Assembly: GCA_020636095.1 (NCBI GenBank)
Contig: JACJYN010000008.1
Coordinates: 124,001-188,000, forward strand
Reading direction: 5' to 3'
Length of the DNA: 64,000 nt
DNA from: Lewinellaceae bacterium
GTDB taxonomy: Bacteria; Bacteroidota; Bacteroidia; Chitinophagales; Saprospiraceae
The translations under genes and the position numbers were made by a program. The notes beneath the pieces are model-generated. The model was given only the letters and a program-made list of their open reading frames with translations. It did not search any database and was not told the DNA's origin. Below are positions 33,715 through 43,095 of this stretch, in pieces. Numbering within the stretch: position 1 is the stretch's first letter; each line of letters starts with the position of its first letter.

Positions 33715-36195
33715 TTTAGTGCCGAAGGCACTAGCCTGCTCAAGCAGTTGGCTTTACCGAGTACATCCTCTTCCTGCTCAAAAAGCTCCAACGCTCGTCC
33801 AAGTAAGTGGCGCGCTTTTTTGTAGTCTGATCGAAAAAAAGCCATATCCCCAAGGCTCCTGAGACAATAAGCCTTGCTATTAATGTCTTCCGTTTGTTCA
33901 TAAAGGGCGAGGGCCTGTTCCAAAAGAACAGCTGCTGTATCATGGCCCGACTGCAGAAAGGCAATTTCTCCCAGATTACGCAGGCAATTAGCTTGGCCGA
34001 GTATATCTTTCAACTGCTCGTAAAGAGGCAACGCTTCCTTCAATAGAGACTCCGCATCAGGATAGTCCGATTTTACAAATGCGATATCACCCAATCCGCT
34101 GAGAAGGTGAGCCTCCACATTACGGTCATTTAATTCCCGCGCTTTCTCCAATGCTTTTCGGAGTAAAGATGTATCTCCCAATCCACAAGACCGGATGAAC
34201 TCTCCCAGCTCTAGAGCAGCCTTAAAACCAATGGTAGCTTCATCTTCCAGGGTTATGTCCAGAATACGGCAGATATTACCCAACTCCTCCGTTATTTGAG
34301 CGAGGATCTTGTCGCCGCCCGTATCCAAGATTCCCTCTCCCTTTTCAACTATAGTGAGGTAGTGAATCATCAGGCGCTCCCAGTCCTTTTCATCAGGCGT
34401 ATACTTAGCGGAAGCATACTCCCGTATGGGCGCCAAAGCTGACAGTCGTTGTGAGGAGTATCGTGCAAGCCCAATTGTAGCAAGAATTTTAGCGCCTTCC
34501 AGCCCATCGCCCGACGCCAATTGTTCCAGGTCAGAAACTGCAATCCCATCCGGAAGTTGTCCAAGCAAGCGGAACACTCGTAGACCAGAAGAAGTCATTC
34601 GGGGGCTTTCCAGAGACAGCTCAATGGAAACGGCAATGTTGGTTGACCGGTCACCTTCTGCTCCCCGCTTCAACAACTCCGTCTTTTGTTGCTTCCACCG
34701 GGCTAACAAATGCCTCAAATCAGGTTCACCGACGGCCTGGCTGGCCATTAGCACAATAGCCAAAGGGAGCCCTTCCAGTTCATGCAACAGTTCAGGTAAA
34801 GCAGGATCTCCGGAGAATCGAGCCTCGGCTATCGCCAGGAATACTTTTGATGAAGCGTCTTCATCTAAAGGCTCCAACGAAAAACGTTCCTTCCAAGCAA
34901 GCCCAATCGGCAATTCTTCCCCTCGGATAGTTAGGATCAGAGCCAGCTCTGGCAAGCCGGCCAGCCGTTTAAGAAGTGATTCCAATCCCAAGGGATCATT
35001 CGCAAAAGTTGTCTCTGCATTGTCGATAGCCAGCAGAGCCCGCCCTCTTTGCAGGCTGTTCCAGATGCGTTCCTCTAACTCCTGCTCTTTCTGTTGACTG
35101 TTTCCGATGCGTTCCCCTAGCTTAGCCCCTGATAGAACTCCCAAGCTCTTTGCTATTTCTATCATCAAGTCATTCGCCGAAGCGGATCCCTCACAGCTCA
35201 CGAAAAAACGGCGGGCACCAAATCGTTGGGCTGTTTCCTGCTGGTGCAAAGCGGCCAGGCATAAGGCGCTTTTCCCGATACCCGGGCCTCCGGAAATGGA
35301 TATAGCTGACGCTTGGTTATAGGCAAGTTGGCGAGTAATTGCAGATAATTCCTTTTCCCGCCCGAAGAAAAAGCCGGGTGAAGGCAGTGGTGCAAAATGT
35401 AGCTGCTGAACACCAGGGAGCTTTATTTCTTCACCCTGGTTCCCAGGCATAGTAAAAATGCCCCATAAAGGAGTGTTATCTTCGATGGGTGGGTTTTCCA
35501 GGTCGATGCTCCGATGTACAGAAATACTACTTCCCATCAGGGCTGCTCCTATTCCTTGTTCGAAAGCCTTTTCAACTGTATCTCCTCCCGCAAACGCCTT
35601 ATAAAAGCCATAGGCGAAGCGCATGGCCGCTATATCATCAACAGGTGCATGCGTGGCGATGATGGTGGCTTCTACTCCTGCCTTTCGCAACAGCCGTACC
35701 TGACCCACGGTGGAGCACCTGTTGAGAATTACCAGTTTGAGTTTGGGGCACTGTCCTAACAAATGGGCTATTCCTTCTGCCCGGGCGCCTTCGCCTTCCA
35801 GGTGGAAAATGTCGTCGCCGGCGTGGCCACTGTAATGGAAGAGGAAAATATTGTCCCGGAAACGGTTGAGGTATTCACCGATAGTATCGACAGTTGCTGT
35901 GCGGTCTGGATGAATGGAGTAGCAACCCTGGGCTACTCCAGGGGTTAGCAGGCTATAGACGGTATTGGCTTCCTGCTGGATGGCGGGTAGGTTCTTGTGG
36001 TGGTCGGCGTAGGCGAGGAAGAGGAGGTCCATGGGCTGGGAGCAGTATAGTTTATTAGAGTTCCAATAACCCAGTTGAGTTGAGTGGCGTTTTTTATTCT
36101 TTTCGATCATTCCTATGATCCAAAATTGCTCGTGGTCAAACGGGCGGTACTGGCCTGCATCTAGTTCATGAATCGTTCCATTCTACCACTCCTGT

Positions 36196-36909
36196 TTATT
36201 TTTTATATTTATCCTTGTTTGGTATCCTATTCAGGTCTTCAAATATTGTCAAGAAAGTAGTTATGGCTGCTCTTCCTGGATGTCTGAATTTTATTATTAG
36301 CCTGCCGTTCCATTCATAACAAAACTCGGTTTCTTTGATCCTCTCGGCATTTTGAAATAGTGTCCCCTCAACTATTCCAAAGGTCCCTCCACATAAAATA
36401 ATGTTGGGGTTGATTAAGTCAATCTGTTCACTTAACAAGTGCTTATCTCTCTGAGCGATACTGGCTAACACTTTGTCATTTGATCTTGCTACACCATCAA
36501 TTTTTCTGATATTTACCCAAGCACTTTTCAGCATCGCCTTTCTCGAGTTTTCTCGATTATTTGCAGTCGCATCTTGATGTTTTAATTCTTTTTTACCATT
36601 CATGGCACTTTCTACTGCATAAGCCCACTCCGCAATTCTGTATTGTGTCGCTTGATTTGCCTGGTTTCCTACATTAAATATTCCTCCATGTCCAGCAACC
36701 CCTTCCGTTGCAATGTTCCATTCTGTTTCTCCATTTTTACTATACGCTTCTTTAAAGAAGAACATGAGTTTAGTTGTATTTTCGAACCATTGTTCGTAAT
36801 CAACTATACCATCCCAAACAAAGCATTTATCATTTTTTTGGTCGAACTGTTCAGCTTTCCATTTACTTTTCAGCTTTTCCGACCTTGTCTCCATTTCTTG
36901 TTTATTCAT
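36196..36909 (-). CDS. Hypothetical protein, possibly uracil-DNA-glycosylase-like fold
   Basis: A 237-residue soluble protein. The opening CFVWDGIVDYEQWFENTTKLMFFFKEAY, the middle WVNIRKIDG (followed by a segment with Asp/Arg/Lys), and LINPNIILCGGTFGIV and IKFRHPGRA near the end follow the layout of a widespread uncharacterised family. Those proteins keep the UDG-like pattern of an N-terminal F-hh-KE strand and a C-terminal HPG/HPS motif. I assign it there from memory of the pattern only. It lies upstream of the disrupted CHAT gene on the same strand (gap 164 bp from the preferred CHAT start), so it could once have been its operon partner. Confidence 0.5.
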   Translation of the reverse strand: MNKQEMETRSEKLKSKWKAEQFDQKNDKCFVWDGIVDYEQWFENTTKLMFFFKEAYSKNGETEWNIATEGVAGHGGIFNVGNQANQATQYRIAEWAYAVESAMNGKKELKHQDATANNRENSRKAMLKSAWVNIRKIDGVARSNDKVLASIAQRDKHLLSEQIDLINPNIILCGGTFGIVEGTLFQNAERIKETEFCYEWNGRLIIKFRHPGRAAITTFLTIFEDLNRIPNKDKYKK

Positions 36910-36922
36910 TTGTTTGTTGTTT

Positions 36923-37057
36923 ATGTGTTATGCAATTCGTTTCTATAGACTAATCGTTGCAGAGGGAAAATTAAAGGAAGTCCATACTCCTTGGTACGAG
37001 GAGTTTAAAGAGAATGTTACGGATTCTTACCAATTTACAATGTTGAAGTATGGATAA
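36923..37057 (+). CDS. Possible small ORF or remnant, 44 residues
   Basis: ATG at 36923 opens a frame reading MCYAIRFYRLIVAEGKLKEV and ending SYQFTMLKYG. The Cys2 start recalls SRAP/HMCES proteins (MCY- or MCG-), but nothing else of that family is present. It may be a truncated fragment. It is divergent from the 36196-36909 gene and precedes the CHAT-NACHT-WD40 gene. Confidence 0.25.
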   Translation: MCYAIRFYRLIVAEGKLKEVHTPWYEEFKENVTDSYQFTMLKYG

Positions 37058-37174
37058 TAAAGTGGGTGCATATTTATTGGGTGGTCAAAGCAAAGGAACT
37101 ATTACTACCTCCCCCTTAGATTTCTCCCCAACTATCCTTATTTTAATTCCTAAAACCAAACACCATCATCATCT

Positions 37175-40100
37175 ATGCCACCAAAACGCCCCATCCTCCT
37201 CTTCGCCTTCGCTAACGACGAAGCCTACCGCCTCCGCCTGGAGGCCGAAGAGCGCGCCCTGCGGGAAGCTCTGGCAGAAGCCGACCGGCGGAAAGAAATC
37301 GAGTACAAACCCATCGGACAGGCCAGCCTGGACGATATTTACAATACCTTCAATAAACTCAACGACCAAATCTACCTCTTCCACTACGGCGGCCATTCCG
37401 ATAGCGAATTCTTGCATTTGAGTGGAGGACACGCCCGCTCCGAGAGCCTAGCTACCCTCATGGGGCAGCAAAAATACCTGAAGCTGGTATTCCTCAATGG
37501 CTGTTCCAACCGGGAGCAGGTGGAGGCACTCTTTGACAAAGGCGTCCCGGCGGTGATCGCCACCCATGCACCGGTGGGCGATGAAGATGCCCGCCATTTG
37601 GCAGAGCAGTTTTACAAAGCCCTGGCAGGTGGGAAGACTATCAAGCAGGCGTTTGAGTCGGCGGCTTCGTATGTGCAGAATAAAAAGCCGGAGTTGGACA
37701 TTCGCTACCGGGGCGTCAATTTTGATGAGATAGAGGTAGACGGTTTCCCCTGGGGGCTCTACGCCCAGAAAGAAGTCTCCCTTGACTGGCACTTCGACCT
37801 GGTGGAACAGGAGAGTAACTTAGAGATCCTCGCCCGCCTGCGCGAAGCTTCCCGCAAACGCTACCGAGCCTTCACCGATACGGGCGGGCGCTATCAGTAC
37901 TTGCGCATCGATGAGGCGCTGCTGGCAGGCATAGAGAATACTCGCGAAGGGGAAGCCCGAAAACTAATCAATACCAGAATTGGCGAAGACAAAACGCCGC
38001 TGGAGCAAAGCCTGGAAGTTCTATGGGCTAACGAGTGTAGCCACGCTCTGCTTGTTGGCGTCGGCGGTATGGGCAAGACCGTTTCGCTAATTCAGCTATG
38101 GGCGCATTACCTGGATGCAGAGCGGGCAGGCTGGCCGGCGCCCATCTTCATCCCCCTGAACGAGTTCAACAACCGGCCGGAGAAGGGCTTTATCCGGAAT
38201 TACATCCGGGAGCATTACGGAGGAGAAGATATAGACCGGTTATTGAAAGAGCCCTTGCAGGCCGGCGAAGCCCGCTACCCCCACCTCATCCTCCTGCTCG
38301 ACGGCTTCAACGAAGTCACCGCCACTAGCAACGAACTCATCCTGGAGATCAACGAGCTGGGGGCGCCCGATAAGTACCCTGGTGTCCAGCTGGTGCTCAG
38401 CTCCCGGGTGGATATGCGGCAGGCTTACCAGTGGCAACGGTTTCACTTGCTGGAACTGCAGCCATTGTCGGATGAACAGGTTGAATCGTTCCTCCAACAG
38501 TCTCTGCCCACCGATTCCCGCCTGCTGGAGTTGTTGCGCAACCCAATGATGCTGAGCATCTATGCGGCGCAGACGGAGCTGCCGATGCGCTATCGGGAGA
38601 AAGGTTTGCTAAAGGAAGATGTGACCAGCACCGGAGAGATGCTCTTCAATGTGGAGATGCTGCAGCGGATAAAGATCGAGGAGCTGCACTTTTCGGATCT
38701 TCGGAAGCAAGCTTTTCATCGTTTCATACTGGAGCACCTGCTCCCGGCGATCGGGTGGCAGATGCAGCAGGCGGAGTTGTTCTTTTTGGAGAAGAAGAGC
38801 AGACAGGCAGGGCAATTAGGAATGGAAGAAGCCCTTTCGCAGGCTATCGCGAAATACTTGAATGATGATTTCCATGATGCTTTTCCTTTCTTTAGTGAGT
38901 ACCTGGAAGAAGAGCGGTTTGAAGGGAAATCTAGGAAATTGTTTCATTCTATTATCGATCAAATATGCTGCCGAAAGTTGGCGTTGCTGGTAGCTGAGGA
39001 AGGCAACTACCGCTTCTTGCACCAGAATTTTCGGGATTATTTTGCGGCTAGGTATGTGCAGAATCAGATACGGATTGCTTTGCAGCGAAGTACATTTCCG
39101 GAAGTTCTGAAAAAAGCCCCGTTGGATTTCTACGTTCGTCAGTTGCTGGGGGAGTTGGAGGAAGAGCATTCCAACAGAATTGAATGGATAGAGGAGGAGA
39201 AAAGGTGGAAATGGAGCCGAGGACAGTTCTTTATAGATAACCATTTGAGCCAATTACTAGAGTTTTGCCGGGGAGTTTTTGATATAGAGGAAGTGGGATA
39301 TACTGTTTGGAATTTGTTGACGATTTGGAAGGAACAGAGGGGGGAGTTGAGCGGAGCAGATTTGCATCGATTGAATTTTCAGAGAGTTTGTATAAATGGA
39401 CTACGCATCTGCCGACCAGGTCTGCCGACCTGCCTCTCGGAGGGATTAATCGGAGAAGAAAATCTTTTCCCTCAAGGGCATTCAGACGGAATCTATCGTG
39501 CAATATATAGTCCAGAAGGAAAAAGAATCCTTACCACATCACATGATAGCACACTAAAGATTTGGGATATCAAAAGTGGGCAATGTATATCGACATTAGA
39601 CGGACAATGGGACCACTTTAACAGTGAGACCTTTAGTCCGGATGGGCAATTAGTACTTTCAACATCTGACCATAATATCAGGATCTGGGATGCCAAAAGT
39701 GGTCGTTGCAAGCAAGTCATCAACGGACATAATAAGGATATCAGTAAGGCGATTTTCAGTCCAGATGGGAAACAAGTTTTAAGTATATCGGAAGGTCGCA
39801 ATGGTAAAATCTGGGACGTTCAAACTGGAAACCGTATCCTTACACTGAAAGGCCATTCAAAAACAATTACTAATGCTGTCTATAGTCCGGATGGATTACA
39901 CATCCTTACTGCGTCGGATGACAAAACAGCCAAAGTCTGGGACGCCAAAAGCGGTAGGTGCCTTAAAACTCTTAAAGGACATTCAGATAAATTAAGATCT
40001 GCTACCTATAGCCTCAAAGGAAGACAAATACTTACCGCATCCTGGGATAAAACAGCTAAAGTCTGGGATGCAAACGATGGGCAAGAACTGATGACTCTTC

Positions 40101-41749
40101 AAGGCCACTCAAATATTGTGCAAACTGTAGCTAATAGTCCCGACGATAGGCTTATACTAACTATGTCGAATGATCGATATGCTAAGGTTTATGATGCCAA
40201 AGATGGTAAATGCCTGCTGACACTTGGAGATAACCAAAATGAAGTTTGGAGTGCAATCTTTAGCCCAAATGGGAAGCAAGTTCTCACTGTCTTAGGGAAT
40301 CACTGTGCAAAATGCTGGGACACCAAAAGTGGGCAGTGTTTGCTTACCCTGGGGGGACATTCCTCCCCAATCTTTAAAGCAGCTTATAGTCCCAGTGGGC
40401 AAGAAATTCTTGCAGTAGTAGACCATAGAAAAGTTGAGATTTACGAAGCCGAAAGCGGACAGCGCATATCTACCTTGTTAAGTAACTCAAATAGGATTAA
40501 CAGTATAGTATACAGCCCAAATGGACAACAAATTCTTACGGCTTCATCAGACGAAACAGCAAAAATTTGGGACGCTCAAAAAGGTAAGTGCCTAATAATC
40601 TTAGATGACCATTTGGGCTCCGTTAACAGTGCAGTCTATAACTCGAATGGAACGCAGGTTTTGACAACATCAGAGGTAACTGCTAAAATATGGAATGCTC
40701 AAACTGGTCAATGCTTAAAGTCCTTAGAAGGTCATACTGACCTGGTTTTTGGCGCAATCTTTAATCCAAATGGGGAAAAGGCCCTAACTGCATCGAGGGA
40801 TAAATCGATCAGAACCTGGGATGCGCGAAATGGGAAACAGTTGTTAATCCTTGGGGGGTATTCGAGTCCAATCGACGGTGCCTCTTTTAGTCCTGATGGA
40901 GCGCGAATCCTTTCAGTATCAAGCACACTTTGGACTTTAAACAGGGACCCATTGACAACATCGCCATACGTAACAAAAGTCTGGGATGCTCATAGTGGTA
41001 AGTGCTTACTAACTCTGGAGGGACATCGTACTGAAATCCAAAGTGCTGTTTTTAGCCCAAATGGCAAGCATATTCTCACTTGTTCAGGAGATCAAACAGG
41101 TTATCCATACCATATTGCTAAAGTCTGGGATGCTCAAACAGGACAGTGTCTGATGACTCTTGATGGGAATATGGAAGGAAAGATTTTTAGATTCCGAAGA
41201 GCAGAATATAGCTCGGATGGACAGCATATTCTGACTTATTCGAGTGATGTATATGGCCCTAAGAATAAAACGGCTAATGTTTGGGATGCTCAAACGGGAC
41301 AATGCTTGCTAACAATTGTGGGCGATCCTAATAATATCAGAAGTTCAAATTTTAGTCCGGATGGGCAAGAAATTCTAACATTAATTGGATATCAAAATGT
41401 AAAAACTTGGGACGCCCAAAATGGGCAATGTCTTCTAAATATAGAGGGTGATCCTCTCGAGTTCAGCTGTACAACCTATAGCCCGGATGGACAACAAATC
41501 TTAACTGTTTCGAATCACCATACAACTAAAACATGGAACACAAAAAATAGCGAGTGCAAGGTAATTTTTCAGAACATTTATGGTTTATTCATCCAAGGCT
41601 GCGAATTCAGAAATTTAAATCCAGACTCGCACTTATCGGAAGAGTCAATTGCTTTACTTAAGCAATATGGAGGAATCTTCGATGATGAAGATGCCAATGA
41701 GTGGAAAAAGTTGATGGAAAAACATCTTGGCATTCAAAAAGAGGAATGA
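37175..41749 (+). CDS. CHAT peptidase - NACHT - WD40 repeat protein
   Basis: A 1524-residue sensor-protease. CHAT domain: ILLFAFANDE; LFHYGGHSDSE with catalytic His74; LVFLNGCSNREQV with Cys110. A linker, then NACHT: Walker A LLVGVGGMGKTVSL (about 290), Walker B LILLLDGFNEV (about 375), VQLVLSSRVDM, and FLHQNFRDYFAARYV closing the winged-helix part. From about residue 769 to 1475 run some 16 WD40 blades (YSPDGLHILTASDDKTAKVWDAKSG type), enough for two propellers. By family knowledge, binding of a trigger to the propellers would drive NACHT oligomerisation and activate the CHAT protease. Intact, no partner substrate gene is adjacent. The only large conflict gene here on the plus strand. Confidence 0.93.
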   Translation: MPPKRPILLFAFANDEAYRLRLEAEERALREALAEADRRKEIEYKPIGQASLDDIYNTFNKLNDQIYLFHYGGHSDSEFLHLSGGHARSESLATLMGQQKYLKLVFLNGCSNREQVEALFDKGVPAVIATHAPVGDEDARHLAEQFYKALAGGKTIKQAFESAASYVQNKKPELDIRYRGVNFDEIEVDGFPWGLYAQKEVSLDWHFDLVEQESNLEILARLREASRKRYRAFTDTGGRYQYLRIDEALLAGIENTREGEARKLINTRIGEDKTPLEQSLEVLWANECSHALLVGVGGMGKTVSLIQLWAHYLDAERAGWPAPIFIPLNEFNNRPEKGFIRNYIREHYGGEDIDRLLKEPLQAGEARYPHLILLLDGFNEVTATSNELILEINELGAPDKYPGVQLVLSSRVDMRQAYQWQRFHLLELQPLSDEQVESFLQQSLPTDSRLLELLRNPMMLSIYAAQTELPMRYREKGLLKEDVTSTGEMLFNVEMLQRIKIEELHFSDLRKQAFHRFILEHLLPAIGWQMQQAELFFLEKKSRQAGQLGMEEALSQAIAKYLNDDFHDAFPFFSEYLEEERFEGKSRKLFHSIIDQICCRKLALLVAEEGNYRFLHQNFRDYFAARYVQNQIRIALQRSTFPEVLKKAPLDFYVRQLLGELEEEHSNRIEWIEEEKRWKWSRGQFFIDNHLSQLLEFCRGVFDIEEVGYTVWNLLTIWKEQRGELSGADLHRLNFQRVCINGLRICRPGLPTCLSEGLIGEENLFPQGHSDGIYRAIYSPEGKRILTTSHDSTLKIWDIKSGQCISTLDGQWDHFNSETFSPDGQLVLSTSDHNIRIWDAKSGRCKQVINGHNKDISKAIFSPDGKQVLSISEGRNGKIWDVQTGNRILTLKGHSKTITNAVYSPDGLHILTASDDKTAKVWDAKSGRCLKTLKGHSDKLRSATYSLKGRQILTASWDKTAKVWDANDGQELMTLQGHSNIVQTVANSPDDRLILTMSNDRYAKVYDAKDGKCLLTLGDNQNEVWSAIFSPNGKQVLTVLGNHCAKCWDTKSGQCLLTLGGHSSPIFKAAYSPSGQEILAVVDHRKVEIYEAESGQRISTLLSNSNRINSIVYSPNGQQILTASSDETAKIWDAQKGKCLIILDDHLGSVNSAVYNSNGTQVLTTSEVTAKIWNAQTGQCLKSLEGHTDLVFGAIFNPNGEKALTASRDKSIRTWDARNGKQLLILGGYSSPIDGASFSPDGARILSVSSTLWTLNRDPLTTSPYVTKVWDAHSGKCLLTLEGHRTEIQSAVFSPNGKHILTCSGDQTGYPYHIAKVWDAQTGQCLMTLDGNMEGKIFRFRRAEYSSDGQHILTYSSDVYGPKNKTANVWDAQTGQCLLTIVGDPNNIRSSNFSPDGQEILTLIGYQNVKTWDAQNGQCLLNIEGDPLEFSCTTYSPDGQQILTVSNHHTTKTWNTKNSECKVIFQNIYGLFIQGCEFRNLNPDSHLSEESIALLKQYGGIFDDEDANEWKKLMEKHLGIQKEE

Positions 41750-41850
41750 TACTGGCTAATTATATGGAATACGTTTTTAATTCTGCCCCCAATCGGAGGC
41801 TGCTTCCCTCCCCTACTCCTCCCTTCCCACCAGCCAATTGTTTTAATATT

Positions 41851-41905
41851 GTTTTAAAATATAAGTACTTTATTTTCAAACAACTGAAATACAGTATTTT
41901 AAAAC
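41851..41905. repeat. AT-rich inverted repeat beside the second attachment-like repeat
   Basis: GTTTTAAAATA (41851-41861) and its exact complement TATTTTAAAAC (41895-41905) enclose 33 bp, 11 bp before the tRNA-end repeat at 41917. It could be a recombinase or excisionase binding region; this is a guess from position. The rest of 41750-41916 holds no gene. Confidence 0.5.
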
Positions 41906-41916
41906 TAACAATTAAG

Positions 41917-42095
41917 TCCTGCCGGGATCACTAATGAAAGCAGCGGCCTGTGCCCGAAAGGGTGCAGGCTTTTGCTTTTGGCAGCGGCGCAAAACCCTTT
42001 TGCGCAAGCGGACGAAAGCAAAAGCCTGTACGAGCGCAGCGAGCAGGCCGCGGGTTTTTGACTTTGGAGCCCAATAGGATCAACGCAGTTCATCC
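41917..42095. repeat. Copy 2 of the 179-bp repeat with tRNA-Arg 3' end
   Basis: Begins TCCTGCCGGGATCACTAATG, the tRNA-Arg 3' end with one change (CCA to CTA), and continues as a near copy of 6262-6440 including the terminator hairpin. Beyond CATCC the two sequences differ. Together with 6262 and 48391 it delimits two tandem segments of 35.7 and 6.5 kb. Confidence 0.85.
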
Positions 42096-42115
42096 TGCCG
42101 GGGCCTCTAAAATAA

Positions 42116-42147
42116 GGGTGCTAAGGAGCTTCCCTTAGCACCCTTTT
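42116..42147. terminator. Strong bidirectional terminator hairpin
   Basis: GGGTGCTAAG (42116-42125) and CTTAGCACCC (42134-42143) form a perfect 10-bp stem with an 8-base loop and TTTT on the plus strand; on the minus strand it is followed by TTATTTT. It would end the gene at 42265-42849. Confidence 0.8.
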
Positions 42148-42264
42148 CTGTCTGAACAATACCTGAATAATTTGCCCCGGCAAGATGAGAAGTGTATCCC
42201 GCCGATGTGTAAGGATTCCGTACCTCCCACAGCCCGTCACGAAATATAAGTATACACATTCAGA

Positions 42265-42849
42265 TCAAAAGCACCAACGCTTGCGCCGGCGGGCCAGGCC
42301 TTGTATAGCAGCCGCAAGGATGGTAACAACGATGACCATGTTAGCAATCAGCAAGGATAACTTCATGAATCGCTTCCCGTCGCCCTCTTCAGTTTCAGGA
42401 GGAGTGCTTTGTCCGATTTCCTCACCCCACTGAGCAGACAGGACCGAAAAAGCCTCTCGCCCCGAAAGGTATCGCGCTCTTTCAGCTTCCAGGGTATCCC
42501 GAACGACCAGGAGAAGAGAATCCCGGAGCCGCGCCAATTGCTGGCGGCGCATTAGTTCCAGCCCCCGAATTTCATGGCCCATGGCGGCAACTGTGTCCCT
42601 AATGCATTTTTCGAACCGCATTCGCTCCTTTTCCAGGCGCTTTTGAATTGAATCAAGGCCTCTGAGCAGGCTGTTAACCCTCTGTTCAAGTATGGCAATG
42701 CTGTCTCTGAACAACAGGTTCTCGTACTCGGAGCGAATCAGTTTCATCTGCGCCTCATTTAACTCCGATATCAGCAGGTAGTAGTGGTGGCCGATATAAC
42801 CGAGCAGGCCACTCAGGATAACTATTGTGATCATTGCATAGGCCCTCAT
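42265..42849 (-). CDS. Hypothetical membrane protein with coiled coil
   Basis: A 194-residue protein with an N-terminal helix (AMITIVILSGLLGYIGHHYYLL, about residues 5-27), a long coiled coil rich in Leu, Arg and Glu (about 30-150), and a second membrane helix LLIANMVIVVTILAAAIQGLA near the end, then RRRKR. Both ends in the membrane with the coiled coil on one side resembles spanin- or EzrA-like layouts, but no family is recognised. The gene sits just inside the second island segment. Confidence 0.55.
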   Translation of the reverse strand: MRAYAMITIVILSGLLGYIGHHYYLLISELNEAQMKLIRSEYENLLFRDSIAILEQRVNSLLRGLDSIQKRLEKERMRFEKCIRDTVAAMGHEIRGLELMRRQQLARLRDSLLLVVRDTLEAERARYLSGREAFSVLSAQWGEEIGQSTPPETEEGDGKRFMKLSLLIANMVIVVTILAAAIQGLARRRKRWCF

Positions 42850-43059
42850 GGCTGTCCGGTTTTAAAGGTGATCAAATCGGATACAGTTCCACGAAAGGCT
42901 TTAAGAAGGAGTGTCGGTACCATAACTTCCAATTTTTTAAGGTGAAAGAATGGCTACCGCGAGCAGAGGGCTCAAGCTTTTTTTGTATATTTAAGAGCTT
43001 TTTAATAGCCTTAGCCTTTGCTATCTGCTCATGCGATAGCAAGATAAAGGTTGAGTCAA

Positions 43060-43095
43060 GAAGCCTTCGGGTACCAGCCGGAGGCTTCCCTTTTT
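43060..43095 (+). terminator. Rho-independent terminator-like hairpin
   Basis: GAAGCCTTCGG (43060-43070) pairs with CCGGAGGCTTC (43078-43088, one G-U pair), then CC and TTTTT. The plus-strand stretch before it (42870-43059) has only a weak ORF containing a lipobox-like segment, LIALAFAICSC, without a credible start; I do not call it a gene. Confidence 0.6.

Larger units (their letters stand above)
32356..33733 (+). mobile_element. IS630-family element, copy 2
   Basis: 1378 bp, inverted relative to copy 1 (15520-16897). The same hairpin-type ends (TAGTGCC-TTC-GGCACTA), with TA on each side. It interrupts the CHAT-STAND-TPR gene. Together the two copies bracket the helicase, membrane protein/NACHT and type I restriction genes. 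Confidence 0.9.
31588..36032 (-). pseudogene. CHAT-STAND-TPR protein gene, interrupted by IS630
   Basis: An N-terminal CHAT caspase-like peptidase domain (DLLFLAYADHH; FHYSGHAGD with His70; VILNRCSTVGQ with Cys106, counted from the ATG at 36032). Then an NB-ARC-type STAND NTPase (FFGREKELSAI; Walker A ISGGPGIGKSAL; LLAIDNAETTF; GLPLAIVLMA). Then a TPR array of KANCLRNLGEIAFLQSGHD type. IS630 copy 2 sits in a CTA leucine codon between KANCLSR and LGDIALHESD. Removing it with one TA restores a frame of about 1,020 residues, so the insertion is the only lesion and the event is recent. The truncated 33734-36032 part still encodes CHAT and NTPase domains. Confidence 0.85.

Noticed and set aside
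37050..37421. 123-codon plus-strand ORF before the CHAT-NACHT-WD40 gene
   Set aside because: Mostly overlaps the CHAT domain in another frame; Ser/Thr/Pro-rich shadow.
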